Origin: CAIRDP01 sp037134895
GTDB taxonomy: Bacteria > Bacteroidota > Bacteroidia > Bacteroidales > FEN-979
DNA: 64,000 bases
Reading direction: 5' to 3'
NCBI GenBank assembly: GCA_037134895.1
Contig: JBAXLI010000002.1
Span: forward strand, 1 to 64,000
Each line of letters starts with the position of its first letter. Positions within the stretch are counted from its first letter, which is position 1. The notes beneath the pieces are model-generated. The model worked only from the letters and a program-made list of their open reading frames with translations, did not search any database and was not told the DNA's origin. This document shows, piece by piece, positions 35,507-43,920 of the stretch. The translations under genes were made by a program, and so were the position numbers.

Positions 35507-36088
35507 ATGTTTCTGTTCAACACAAATGATTGGCTGATCAATGGCCTGCTCGAAGGAAAGAAGAGCTGTATTAATTTTCTTTACAGGGAGTACTTCCCTA
35601 TGGTACGCTCTATTGTAAGCCCCCAGAACGGAAGTCTGGAAGATGCTCAGGATATTTTTCACGATGGTTTGATCGTGATTTTTAACCGGCTTAAAAACAA
35701 AAGATTCACGCTTAACAGCAGTCTGAAGACCTATCTTTTTTCTGTTTGTAAGAATATCTGGATGCGGAGGCTTGAAAGAAAATACAGGTTGCTATACGGC
35801 ACCGATACCTTCGTTTCAGAAGCCAAGGAATCCTACTGCCAGGAGGCAGAGGAAGAGGCTGATGCTGAAAAATACCGTTTGTTTAAAAAACATTTACTTG
35901 AAATGCCTGAATTCTGCAGGGTTTTGCTTACACACTATATCCAGAGGACTCCGCTGGAAGAAATTGCAAGAATCATGAATTACAAGGATGCAGAATATGT
36001 GAAAGCCAGAAAGTATTACTGCAAAAACCTGCTAAGAAAGAAAATAATGAGTGACCCTGACTGCAAACCATTTATGAACTATGAATAA
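35507..36088 (+). CDS. ECF-type sigma factor of the CHAT operon
   Basis: 193 residues. Region 2 is near 25-95 (LEDAQDIFHDGLIVIFNRL, SLKTYLFSVCKNIWMRRLER) and region 4 near 130-180 (LLTHYIQRTPLEEIARIM, YVKARKYYCKNLLRKK). The linker is acidic (EEEADAEKYR). The next gene starts 8 bp before its stop and encodes a single-pass protein with an anti-sigma-like layout. A third gene encodes an exported CHAT protease. The sigma factor is thus likely held at the membrane until a signal releases it (inference). Confidence 0.85.
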   Translation: MFLFNTNDWLINGLLEGKKSCINFLYREYFPMVRSIVSPQNGSLEDAQDIFHDGLIVIFNRLKNKRFTLNSSLKTYLFSVCKNIWMRRLERKYRLLYGTDTFVSEAKESYCQEAEEEADAEKYRLFKKHLLEMPEFCRVLLTHYIQRTPLEEIARIMNYKDAEYVKARKYYCKNLLRKKIMSDPDCKPFMNYE

Positions 36089-36857
36089 TTATCTCAGTTA
36101 CAGCCATTGGATCGGCAAATTCACTGATCATGAGCTGACCCCTGACGAGGAGGAAAGTATACTATCGCAGGCCTCACATAACCCTGTTCTAAGAAATGAA
36201 TTAAGACTCGACAGGGAATTAAGCCTGATGTTTGACGACGGAATGCGTCTGAGGCTCTCTGAACAGATTAGGAAAACTATGAAAGAGGAACAAGGAAAAT
36301 TAAGATTCCCTTTCTATCTCAAAATTGCTGCATCCATTCTTGTTTTGTTTGCGCTTGCCGGGACTACCTATTTATTAGCACGGTATAATTATGTAAGCTA
36401 TAGTAATATGTATAATATTTCCCGGCCTTTTTCCATGCAAAGGATCCAGGGCTTCCTTGGATTTGGAAGTGAAAAGGAAAAGCTCACTTATTCTCCTGCC
36501 GGGAGGAGAGAAGTTATACAGGACGGGCAGTCTGGAAATATGTATACGCCCAGGCCTGAATATGAGTACCTGGTCGGATCAGTCACAAGGGATGTTTCGT
36601 TGATTGTAATCTCACCCGGATCAAGAGTAAGCTGTAAAAGCGACAGTCTGCTCCAGTTCAGCTGGAGGTGGCTCTCAGGCATGGTTCCCGTAATTCTTGA
36701 GGTCTGTGATAACACGGGGAAAGTGATCCTGAAAAATTGCCATACCAATGATGTCAGTTATATTCTGAACACCAGGAAACTGGGAAGAGGGCTTTATTAT
36801 TATAAGATAACTACGGGAGAGGACCTTGTGACAATTGGAAGTATTACAGTTTACTGA
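36081..36857 (+). CDS. Single-pass membrane protein, likely anti-sigma factor
   Basis: 258 residues. Residues 1-75 are charged and helical (SHWIGKFTDHELTPDEEESI) and expected in the cytoplasm. One helix spans ~79-101 (LKIAASILVLFALAGTTYLL). Residues 105-258 would be periplasmic and are beta-rich, ending in a sandwich-like SRVSCKSDSLLQFSWRW ... GLYYYKITTG. The layout and overlap with the sigma gene fit an ECF anti-sigma factor, though no zinc-binding HxxxCxxC is present. I do not recognise the periplasmic domain. The linker at 102-180 is the obvious place for cleavage by a protease. Confidence 0.65.
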   Translation: MNNYLSYSHWIGKFTDHELTPDEEESILSQASHNPVLRNELRLDRELSLMFDDGMRLRLSEQIRKTMKEEQGKLRFPFYLKIAASILVLFALAGTTYLLARYNYVSYSNMYNISRPFSMQRIQGFLGFGSEKEKLTYSPAGRREVIQDGQSGNMYTPRPEYEYLVGSVTRDVSLIVISPGSRVSCKSDSLLQFSWRWLSGMVPVILEVCDNTGKVILKNCHTNDVSYILNTRKLGRGLYYYKITTGEDLVTIGSITVY

Positions 36858-36863
36858 TGACAT

Positions 36864-38228
36864 ATGGATCCTAAGCTTATTGGATATATAGTGTTTGTTT
36901 TGCTGGTATTCCCGGGTTTCCTTTCTCATTTGAGAGGGCAGGTAAAAGATATACGTATTATGCTTTCCGACATCGGATCCGATCGGATAATATATGATCT
37001 GGGTCTGACCGCATACCGGCAAATGCCTGAACCTCTATTGTTAGCCGAACTGCATACAGGAGAGGAGATGGATTGCAGTTTACATGGCAGATTAACACCC
37101 GGTGAGCCATATGCCTCTCATTACAATCCGTCCATGCTGCTTATGGTAAGTGGTTTACTCTCAAAAAAGGAAGTCCTTCTTGATTACTGCCCTTCAGATA
37201 CTCTTATCAGGGTCATGGCGGTCACCAATGAATCTTCAAGGCTTTATACATTTCCGGTTCCTCCCGGTTTCTGGAAGGTGTTAAAACAGTTTCTCCGGCA
37301 CATACGGATGGCCGATCTTGTCGACTACAGGCAGCAGTCTCAATGCCTTACCCGGTTATTTCTTGGGGCAATTTCAGGAGAACTTAAGGGTAAATCAAAG
37401 GTGATTATAATTCCACGTGAACGCCTGGCCGGGTTTCCTTTCGAGATACTGATACAGCCAGATAAGGATGGAACTTCTTCTGCCAGGAGGAAGTTGCTAG
37501 TCGAATCATATGAAATAGTATATAATAACTCGCTTGAGCAATGGCTCGGCTCGAGAATCCGGAATTTATTTGTTAAAACCAGGGCAGGAGCCGGAAACAG
37601 CCTGGCCTTTGCAGGATTTTCTCCGGGATTTGAGTATGATGAGTGTATACAGTTCCTTCCAAACGCCGGAAGCGAAATAAGCAGGATTGGAGAGATGTTC
37701 AGAGAGAACGGGAAAACTCCACTCGTTTTACTTTGTGAAAATTCGAATGAAAATACGTTCAGGCAGATAGCTCCTTTCAGCGATATTCTCCACATTGCCA
37801 CTCACTCAATAACAAGTCCCGAACTTCCTGAGATGAACGGGCTTTTGTTCAGCGAATTTGCCTCAGATCGTGAGAATGGATATACCGATGATGGTTTACT
37901 GGCAGTGAAGGATATCTGCAATATGAAAATACCAGCGGAACTTATTGTTCTGGATGCCTGTGCCTCAGCAAACCTTCGTACAAGGATAGGTTTGAACTGG
38001 TTCAGCTGTGTCGACTGCTTTATGAAAGCGGGAGCCAGGAATATTTTATGTACTTTATGGAATGTCAGTGATCGTTTTGCTGAACCCTTCATGGTGGATT
38101 TTTACAGGAATTACCTGTCAGGCATGTCCTTCAGCAAAGCATTACAGCAGGTCAAACTGCATATGATTCAGGAGCCTTCTACATCCCTGCCTGTGAACTG
38201 GGCTGCATATGTTCTGATCGGGGAATGA
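36864..38228 (+). CDS. CHAT-domain (caspase-like) protease with signal peptide or membrane anchor
   Basis: 454 residues. The first ~26 residues are hydrophobic (GYIVFVLLVFPGFLSHLRG), a signal peptide or anchor, so the protein is expected outside the cytoplasm, unlike most CHAT proteases. Residues ~150-454 form the CHAT domain. The catalytic dyad is visible: His314 in HIATHS and Cys366 in LDACAS. GARNILCTLWNVSD and the C-terminal PVNWAAYVLIG are typical of the family. No TPR repeats are present. It starts 6 bp after the anti-sigma-like gene. The likely substrate is that partner's periplasmic part (inference). Confidence 0.85.
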   Translation: MDPKLIGYIVFVLLVFPGFLSHLRGQVKDIRIMLSDIGSDRIIYDLGLTAYRQMPEPLLLAELHTGEEMDCSLHGRLTPGEPYASHYNPSMLLMVSGLLSKKEVLLDYCPSDTLIRVMAVTNESSRLYTFPVPPGFWKVLKQFLRHIRMADLVDYRQQSQCLTRLFLGAISGELKGKSKVIIIPRERLAGFPFEILIQPDKDGTSSARRKLLVESYEIVYNNSLEQWLGSRIRNLFVKTRAGAGNSLAFAGFSPGFEYDECIQFLPNAGSEISRIGEMFRENGKTPLVLLCENSNENTFRQIAPFSDILHIATHSITSPELPEMNGLLFSEFASDRENGYTDDGLLAVKDICNMKIPAELIVLDACASANLRTRIGLNWFSCVDCFMKAGARNILCTLWNVSDRFAEPFMVDFYRNYLSGMSFSKALQQVKLHMIQEPSTSLPVNWAAYVLIGE

Positions 38229-38235
38229 TACCGAG

Positions 38236-38613
38236 TTATTTACAGGCGATCGTCTCAATTTCTATAAGTGATCCCAAGGGTAGTCCTGAGACTGAATAGG
38301 CAGCCCTTGCAGGCGGATTCTCAGTAAAGTATGAACCATAGATAACGTTGACTGTTGCATAATCAGCCATGTTGCTCAGCAGACAAGTCGTTTTGATCAC
38401 ATCCTTATATGTATATCCCGCTGCGTGTAAAACTGCGCCAATGTTCTTCATAACCTGCACGGTCTGTGCTTCTATTGCCCCTTCAATAAGTTTTCCGGTT
38501 TCCGGAACAATTGCAATCTGACCCGATATGAACAGCATGCCATTTGCTTCCACCGCCTGGCTGTAAGTTGCAATTGCTTTTGGAGCATCAGGAGTTGAAA
38601 TAATTCTTTTCAT
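38236..38613 (-). CDS. ridA: RidA-family enamine/imine deaminase
   Basis: 125 residues from ATG 38613 (MKRIISTPDAPKAI). The family signature PARAAYSVSGLPLGSLIEIE with the key Arg is present, as is YSQAVEANGMLFISGQI. It hydrolyses reactive 2-aminoacrylate made by PLP enzymes. It is convergent with the CHAT gene (7-bp gap). An upstream in-frame ATG (38673) would add 20 residues not seen in the family. Confidence 0.93.
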   Translation of the reverse strand: MKRIISTPDAPKAIATYSQAVEANGMLFISGQIAIVPETGKLIEGAIEAQTVQVMKNIGAVLHAAGYTYKDVIKTTCLLSNMADYATVNVIYGSYFTENPPARAAYSVSGLPLGSLIEIETIACK

Positions 38614-38673
38614 ATTTTTTGATTTTTTGTTTGTGTGTCTGAACCTTCGCCACCATGCCTCACACCACATCAT

Positions 38674-41535
38674 TTAATTTGTAAAATCCCTGAAATCTTT
38701 CTTTTTATTCAGTTTAAGATCCTGAAGCATAGAGGCTTTTATATTGATCGAGAAATTCCAGTTCTGCTGTCCGCCCTTGGGGACCCATCCAAAACTCATT
38801 TCCCAGCAATGCAGGTCACGGTAAACGTTTATCGAAGTGTAAGACAACTGCCCGTGAGTGAAATCCCAACCGGTAGTGAGGGTGATCTTCCACTTTGGGG
38901 TGATATTAAGCTGACCGCCGAAACCGAGTGTTTGCACTACCTGGTCGATGTTGTGCCCGTAAGACGAGTTAAAAGAGTTCGTATAATGGAAATTATATGA
39001 AACGTTGAAACTCCAGGGGATGTCAAAATCAACATAATAATCATAATCGGGCACCGCTTCTGCTTTTTGCTGGGTCGTTAGTGCAGTCGCAGCATTTGTA
39101 TTCGCATTTGTATTTGCAGTCGCAGTCTTCTTTTTCTTGACTTTATCTGACGAAAGACTGTAGTTGAATCCGATATCGAGGGAGGAATTGTCAAACTTAA
39201 GCAGTTTGTTATATGCGCTCAGAGTAGTTTGATTTATCCGCCTTCCCAGTGTGTCATGAACATACATATCCCATTGCGCCGCGTACTGAAGAGTAAGACC
39301 TTTGATAATAGTGCTTCTTGCTGATAACTGCAATGGGGACCAGTTCAGTGAGTCGCGGGCAAGGTCATAGGAGATACGTAAGGTGAGGTCGTCGATGAGA
39401 GGGATCTTTTTAGTCCCGGAGACGGTATCCTTTTTGCTTTTCACTTTCATCTCAAGGTTGTTGCTCAACGCAAAACTCACTATACCTGCATTAAATTGCT
39501 GGGGAGATCCGTAAATGCCTTGTTCGAAAACGGAATATTTCTGAGGATTTTTTTTATTTGTATCATTCTCAATATACCTGTAATATCCCATATTTGATCC
39601 ACCCATGCCCGGGGCAAAAGAAAATGAAAGTGAAGGTGTTACCATATGCCTGATTGCGACGAGAGGACCTTTCTTGAACTGATACATCCCATAGATCCTT
39701 GTGTTAATCGAAGAAGAGAAGCTTGCGTCGACCACGTTCGCAAAACCACTCACTTGTCGGGTCTTATAACCCGGCAAAATCGTGTCTCCGGCACTTATGA
39801 TGGTATCCTTCTGATAATACTTTCTGATGGTTTTAAAGTACATGCGGTCGGTAAGATTCACAGAATTCGTCCATGTGAAAAATTTAAAAACATTAACGGA
39901 AGCGTTTATCGGTATTGCATGCCTGATCCCGTTCTGCAGGCTGTCGATCCAGTTTCCTCTGAACAATAATGAATCATAGGTATAATACCTGTTTTCCATA
40001 TCGAGATTGTACTTCATGGTAATCTTTTCATACCATTTCAGGTTGCCAACAGGGTTTTTTCTGCGGAAAGGATAGAACTGGTTCACGGCCATTGAAATTT
40101 GCGGAAGAACCAGGTTTATTGTTTTCGACAGGGTGTTCTGGCTATGGTTGAAGTTGAGGTTCAGGTAAACCTTCCCTCCGAAATTAGTTGAATAGTTGAC
40201 ACTTGATGTAAACGTGTTTGACAGGTAACTCTGGGTGCTGGAACTCAGATTGTACTTGTTATAGGTATTACTCACTATATTGACATTAGCCGAAAACGTC
40301 GACCTTGGTCTCGCCTTCGGATCCTGTGTATGGTTCCAGTGAAATTCGAAATCCTTCTTGATCTGGAAATCGGGGGAATCCTCAGATCCCATCCTGTTTA
40401 AAGCATATCCGAAATTGACATTCCCGCTGTATTTGTATCTCTTGGCATACCTTGCCGAAGGTCTCACTGCCCAACTGCCATGAGTGTAAATGTCCCCGAC
40501 AACGGTAAGGTCAAAATACTGGCTTATTGCAAAGTAATAACCCAGGTTCTGGAAGTAAAAACCCCTGGTGTCGGTTTCTCCATAGGTTGGCAGTATCAAG
40601 CCTGAATGTCTTCCCGACCGGCTTGGGAAATATCCGAAAGGAACCAGGATTGGGGTGGAAACCCCGGCGATCTCTAAAAATGCCGGACCTGTAATTACTC
40701 TTTTTCCGGGTATGACCTTTGCCCGTCCAAAGCGGAACGCAAAATGCGGATCTTCCGGAAGGTCACAGGTAGTATAAGCCCCGCTCTTAACATAGGTTAT
40801 GTCATTCTCCATTTTCTTTACAACCGTGCCATGCAGATATCCTTCATCCTGCTTTGTAAACACAGTTTTTATATATCCCCTCTTGGACGTATAGTTATAC
40901 CGGATCTGCTTTGACTTGAACGACATGGTTCCCTGGGCAAAGTCGGGGATCCCCTGGTCTTTCCCGGTTGAGTCAGGAACTCCCTGGGCAAAGACTTCAT
41001 TTTTTGGAAAATCGATCTCGAGATATGCGGCTTTCATGGTGATGTCTTCGTACTTGACATCAGCATCCTTGAACATGTATACTTTTTGTTTGTCTATTTC
41101 AAACCTCAGTGAATCAGCAGCCTTGAACTCCACCTTTGATTTCAGGGCAGCATTCGACTTCTTTTTCTTTGGAATGCTGTCGGTCTTTATTGAGTCAGGC
41201 GCTGCCAAAGAATCTGCGCGGATGGTGTCATTTTTTTTCAAGGGGTCAACCCTGTAAGTGTTACCATCCTGATCGCGGATCTCTGTATTCTGAAGAGAAT
41301 TCGGTAAAAGAAGGCTGTCGGCGGGTTTTCTTTTCAGGGTGTCAGATGATACAGTATGGAATGCATGTAATGTAAACCCCATAAAAATAAAAAGGAGCAA
41401 GAAGGCAGTCCTTGTTAATAATTTGGTTAACAACTTCTCTTCCGGATTCTGAGGTTTATAATATATCTTTGTTTTGAAAACAGCCTGGATTAATGACTTG
41501 AATATCCTTGTTTTTCGGAGTTCAAAACTAATCAA
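38674..41535 (-). CDS. lptD: LptD-like outer-membrane LPS assembly protein
   Basis: Up to 953 residues. A signal-like helix (RTAFLLLFIFMGFTLHAF) starts ~40 residues in, followed by a Lys/Ser-rich linker, an OstA-type beta-jellyroll (~130-300: YEDITMKAAYLEIDF, GTMSFKSKQIRYNY) and a large beta-barrel ending in NFSINIKASMLQDL. This is the Bacteroidota LptD type. The start is uncertain: ATG 41535 places 40 residues before the signal helix. TTG 41433 gives a conventional signal peptide, and a -7 box TAGTTTTG at 41523-41530 fits the shorter form. Confidence 0.82.
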   Translation of the reverse strand: MISFELRKTRIFKSLIQAVFKTKIYYKPQNPEEKLLTKLLTRTAFLLLFIFMGFTLHAFHTVSSDTLKRKPADSLLLPNSLQNTEIRDQDGNTYRVDPLKKNDTIRADSLAAPDSIKTDSIPKKKKSNAALKSKVEFKAADSLRFEIDKQKVYMFKDADVKYEDITMKAAYLEIDFPKNEVFAQGVPDSTGKDQGIPDFAQGTMSFKSKQIRYNYTSKRGYIKTVFTKQDEGYLHGTVVKKMENDITYVKSGAYTTCDLPEDPHFAFRFGRAKVIPGKRVITGPAFLEIAGVSTPILVPFGYFPSRSGRHSGLILPTYGETDTRGFYFQNLGYYFAISQYFDLTVVGDIYTHGSWAVRPSARYAKRYKYSGNVNFGYALNRMGSEDSPDFQIKKDFEFHWNHTQDPKARPRSTFSANVNIVSNTYNKYNLSSSTQSYLSNTFTSSVNYSTNFGGKVYLNLNFNHSQNTLSKTINLVLPQISMAVNQFYPFRRKNPVGNLKWYEKITMKYNLDMENRYYTYDSLLFRGNWIDSLQNGIRHAIPINASVNVFKFFTWTNSVNLTDRMYFKTIRKYYQKDTIISAGDTILPGYKTRQVSGFANVVDASFSSSINTRIYGMYQFKKGPLVAIRHMVTPSLSFSFAPGMGGSNMGYYRYIENDTNKKNPQKYSVFEQGIYGSPQQFNAGIVSFALSNNLEMKVKSKKDTVSGTKKIPLIDDLTLRISYDLARDSLNWSPLQLSARSTIIKGLTLQYAAQWDMYVHDTLGRRINQTTLSAYNKLLKFDNSSLDIGFNYSLSSDKVKKKKTATANTNANTNAATALTTQQKAEAVPDYDYYVDFDIPWSFNVSYNFHYTNSFNSSYGHNIDQVVQTLGFGGQLNITPKWKITLTTGWDFTHGQLSYTSINVYRDLHCWEMSFGWVPKGGQQNWNFSINIKASMLQDLKLNKKKDFRDFTN

Positions 41536-41628
41536 AATACTTAGATTTATTGAACTTTTTATGAATCTTTAACATTAAACTAAAGGCTTTCAGGCGTTTA
41601 CTTGAAACGTGCTGAGTTCTGCCGCGAT

Positions 41629-42858
41629 ATGCAAAAAACTAAGATCCCTTCCATAATTTGGTTTTTTCTTCCCTGCTTATTTCTTGTATTGCAATCAGAG
41701 AGCATACATGCCCAGAAAAAAGTTGCGATCAGAAGGGTTGTGATTGACGCCGGTCATGGCGGACAGGATCCGGGGACTATCGGTCAGCGGGCGAAGGAAA
41801 AGAATGTCGCCCTTGCTATTGCTCTGAAACTGGGCAATATGATACAGAAAAATTGCAAGGATGTAAAAGTTATTTTTACCCGTGACCGGGATGTGTTTGT
41901 CGAACTGAACCGCAGGGCCCAGTTTGCCAATGACATGAAAGCCGACCTGTTTATCTCCATCCATTGCAACGCGAACACAAATCACTCACTCAGAGGTGCT
42001 GAAACTTATGTAATGGGGCTTCACAGGACCCAGGCAAATCTGGAGATAGCCAAAACGGAGAACGCCTCAATCCTAATGGAATCCGACTATGCTAAAAGGT
42101 ACGATGGGTTTAACCCCAATACCGATGAATCATACATAACGTTCTCTATGTTCCAGGATGCCTACCTTGAGCAGAGTATGGAATTTGCTGCAGAGGTTCA
42201 GAAGCAGTTTGAGGAAAGGGTCGGAATGAACGACAGGGGAGTAAGGCAGGCCGGTTTTCTTGTACTTTATAAAACGACCATGCCCAGCGTACTGGTCGAA
42301 ACCGGCTACCTGAGCAACCCGAACGAAGAAACATTTATGGTCACCGATAAAGGACAGGAATATATTGCCTCGGCAGTTTTCAGGGCTTTTAAGAATTTCA
42401 AGCAAAATGTTGAAACACCTGAACAGGCTGTAAGCCAGCAGTATCCAAAATCATATGTGCCAAAACCTGAAACCACACAGGCAAAGAAACCATCTCCCGA
42501 CGCCCACCAGCAAAAACAGTTAACCCAGCCGCCGACTACAGCCAGCATTTCCGGGGCATCAGATGCCCCACCTTTAAAACCATCCGCCAGCGGTATTTCA
42601 ATTAGGGTTCAGGTGGCTTCAATCTCCAGGGAAGTTGAAACAACTTCGTCTATGTTTGCAGGCCTTTCTGGCGTGCGAATGTACCAGCATAACGGCATGT
42701 ACAAATATACTGTTGGGGATGAAACATCCATGGCAGCAGCAGAACGCCTGCTTTCACAGGTAAAGACAAAAGGTTTCAGGGATGCATTCATTGTGTTCTT
42801 TAAGAATGATGCCCGGATTACAAAAGAAGAAGCACTGTCAACTCCCGGGATAAAATAA
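41629..42858 (+). CDS. N-acetylmuramoyl-L-alanine amidase (Amidase_3) with SPOR-like tail
   Basis: 409 residues from ATG 41629, giving a signal peptide ending SIHAQ. The Amidase_3 zinc site is complete: DAGHGGQDPG (His), KEKNVALAIALKLG (Glu), SIHCNAN (His), and the catalytic Glu in VLVETGYLSN. A Pro/Gln/Thr-rich linker (~280-325) leads to a SPOR-like domain (IRVQVASISRE). It cleaves peptidoglycan peptides from glycan strands at division sites in the periplasm. The mlaD gene follows after 38 bp. A TTG at 41602 is an unlikely start. Confidence 0.9.
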   Translation: MQKTKIPSIIWFFLPCLFLVLQSESIHAQKKVAIRRVVIDAGHGGQDPGTIGQRAKEKNVALAIALKLGNMIQKNCKDVKVIFTRDRDVFVELNRRAQFANDMKADLFISIHCNANTNHSLRGAETYVMGLHRTQANLEIAKTENASILMESDYAKRYDGFNPNTDESYITFSMFQDAYLEQSMEFAAEVQKQFEERVGMNDRGVRQAGFLVLYKTTMPSVLVETGYLSNPNEETFMVTDKGQEYIASAVFRAFKNFKQNVETPEQAVSQQYPKSYVPKPETTQAKKPSPDAHQQKQLTQPPTTASISGASDAPPLKPSASGISIRVQVASISREVETTSSMFAGLSGVRMYQHNGMYKYTVGDETSMAAAERLLSQVKTKGFRDAFIVFFKNDARITKEEALSTPGIK

Positions 42859-42876
42859 GATCACCGGATTTAATTT

Positions 42877-42884
42877 TATATTTG
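42877..42884 (+). promoter_or_regulatory. mlaD -7 box TATATTTG
   Basis: Perfect TAnnTTTG 12 bp upstream of ATG 42897, followed by a run of A. The gene may thus be transcribed independently of the amidase. Confidence 0.5.
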
Positions 42885-42896
42885 TAAAAAAAAAGT

Positions 42897-43850
42897 ATGG
42901 CCATCAAATATCAACGGGAGATAAAGATCGGTTTGGTGTTTATTTTTGCCACTCTTGTCTTGATCTGGGGGCTGATGTATCTAAAAGGGCTTGAACTTCT
43001 TACCCGCAGCAGGACCTTCTATGCCGTTTATGACAATGTGGATGGACTTGTTGTTTCCAACCCGGTCACCCTGAACGGTTTACAGATTGGGCAGGTGAAT
43101 GTGCTTACATTTGACACTAAGCATAACGGTAAGATAATCTGCGAGCTCTATATAAAAGGAGACTACCCGTTCCCGAAGAATTCAATAGCCCGTATCAGGA
43201 GTTCAAGTTTACTGGGGTCTAAGGAAGTTGCCATAGTTTTAGGTAATTCAGGCAACATTGCAAACAGCGGGGATACCCTTGTTACCGAGATCGAAGCTTC
43301 TCTGGGCGCCGAGGTCAACAAACAGCTTGCGCCCCTGAAGCGTAAAGCTGAAAACCTGATCAGCTCAATTGATTCTGTGGTGATTATAATACAGCAGGTT
43401 CTGAATAAGAATACAAGGGAAAGTCTGGTTCTGGCTATTGACCATGTAAAAGATGCACTCGCCAATATCGCTCACGCCACCAACACACTTGATACCCTGA
43501 TGTCAAGCCAGAGGACGAATATTGCAGGCATTATTGTCAATGTGGAGTCGATAAGCAGGAATCTCAAACAGAACAACGAAAAGATAACCCATATTATCAA
43601 TAACCTGTCAGACGTCAGCGACTCCCTCGTCAAAGCGAAAATCCCGGCAACCATCATGCAGGTGAACCTGGCTGTTAAAAGCCTGAATACTACGCTTGAA
43701 AAAGTGAACAAGGGAGAAGGTTCACTGGGGTTGCTGGTCAATGACCAGAAGCTCTATATCGACCTGGAAAATGCGGCGAGGAATCTTAATCTGCTGATCG
43801 AAGACATGAAAGCGAATCCTAAGAAGTATCTGAAGATATCTGTTTTTTAG
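42897..43850 (+). CDS. MlaD / MCE-family lipid transport protein
   Basis: 317 residues. One N-terminal membrane helix (IGLVFIFATLVLIWGLMYL) and an MCE domain (~38-120: FYAVYDNVDGLVVSNPVTLNGLQIGQV, SSLLGSKEVAIVLG), then a long coiled-coil-like helical region (~140-290). MCE proteins carry phospholipids between the inner and outer membranes with an ABC transporter; no mlaE or mlaF lies nearby. The stop TAG directly precedes heptamer block H. Confidence 0.9.
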   Translation: MAIKYQREIKIGLVFIFATLVLIWGLMYLKGLELLTRSRTFYAVYDNVDGLVVSNPVTLNGLQIGQVNVLTFDTKHNGKIICELYIKGDYPFPKNSIARIRSSSLLGSKEVAIVLGNSGNIANSGDTLVTEIEASLGAEVNKQLAPLKRKAENLISSIDSVVIIIQQVLNKNTRESLVLAIDHVKDALANIAHATNTLDTLMSSQRTNIAGIIVNVESISRNLKQNNEKITHIINNLSDVSDSLVKAKIPATIMQVNLAVKSLNTTLEKVNKGEGSLGLLVNDQKLYIDLENAARNLNLLIEDMKANPKKYLKISVF

Positions 43851-43920
43851 GGATTAGGGGTTGGGGATTAGGGATTAGAGATTACCCTAACCCCTAACCC
43901 CCAACCCCCAATCACCAAAT
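43851..43920. repeat. Heptamer repeat block H: telomere-like GGGATTAG / CCCTAAC units
   Basis: Ten consecutive 7-bp units with unbroken period: GGATTAG-type units on the left and CCTAACC/CCCAACC-type on the right, which are complementary. It starts right after the mlaD stop and extends into the last codons and stop of the OstA-like gene (43912-43914). The G-rich left half could also form a G-quadruplex. Confidence 0.9.

Noticed and set aside
35507..38228. CHAT operon as a type III CRISPR (Craspase) locus
   Set aside because: There is no gRAMP, no CRISPR repeat and no TPR region in the CHAT protein; only the CHAT and sigma components are similar in kind.
43851..43920. CCCTAAC/GGGATTAG array as a linear-chromosome telomere
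   Set aside because: It is internal, short (70 bp), flanked by ordinary genes on both sides, and the same unit recurs in blocks E and I.
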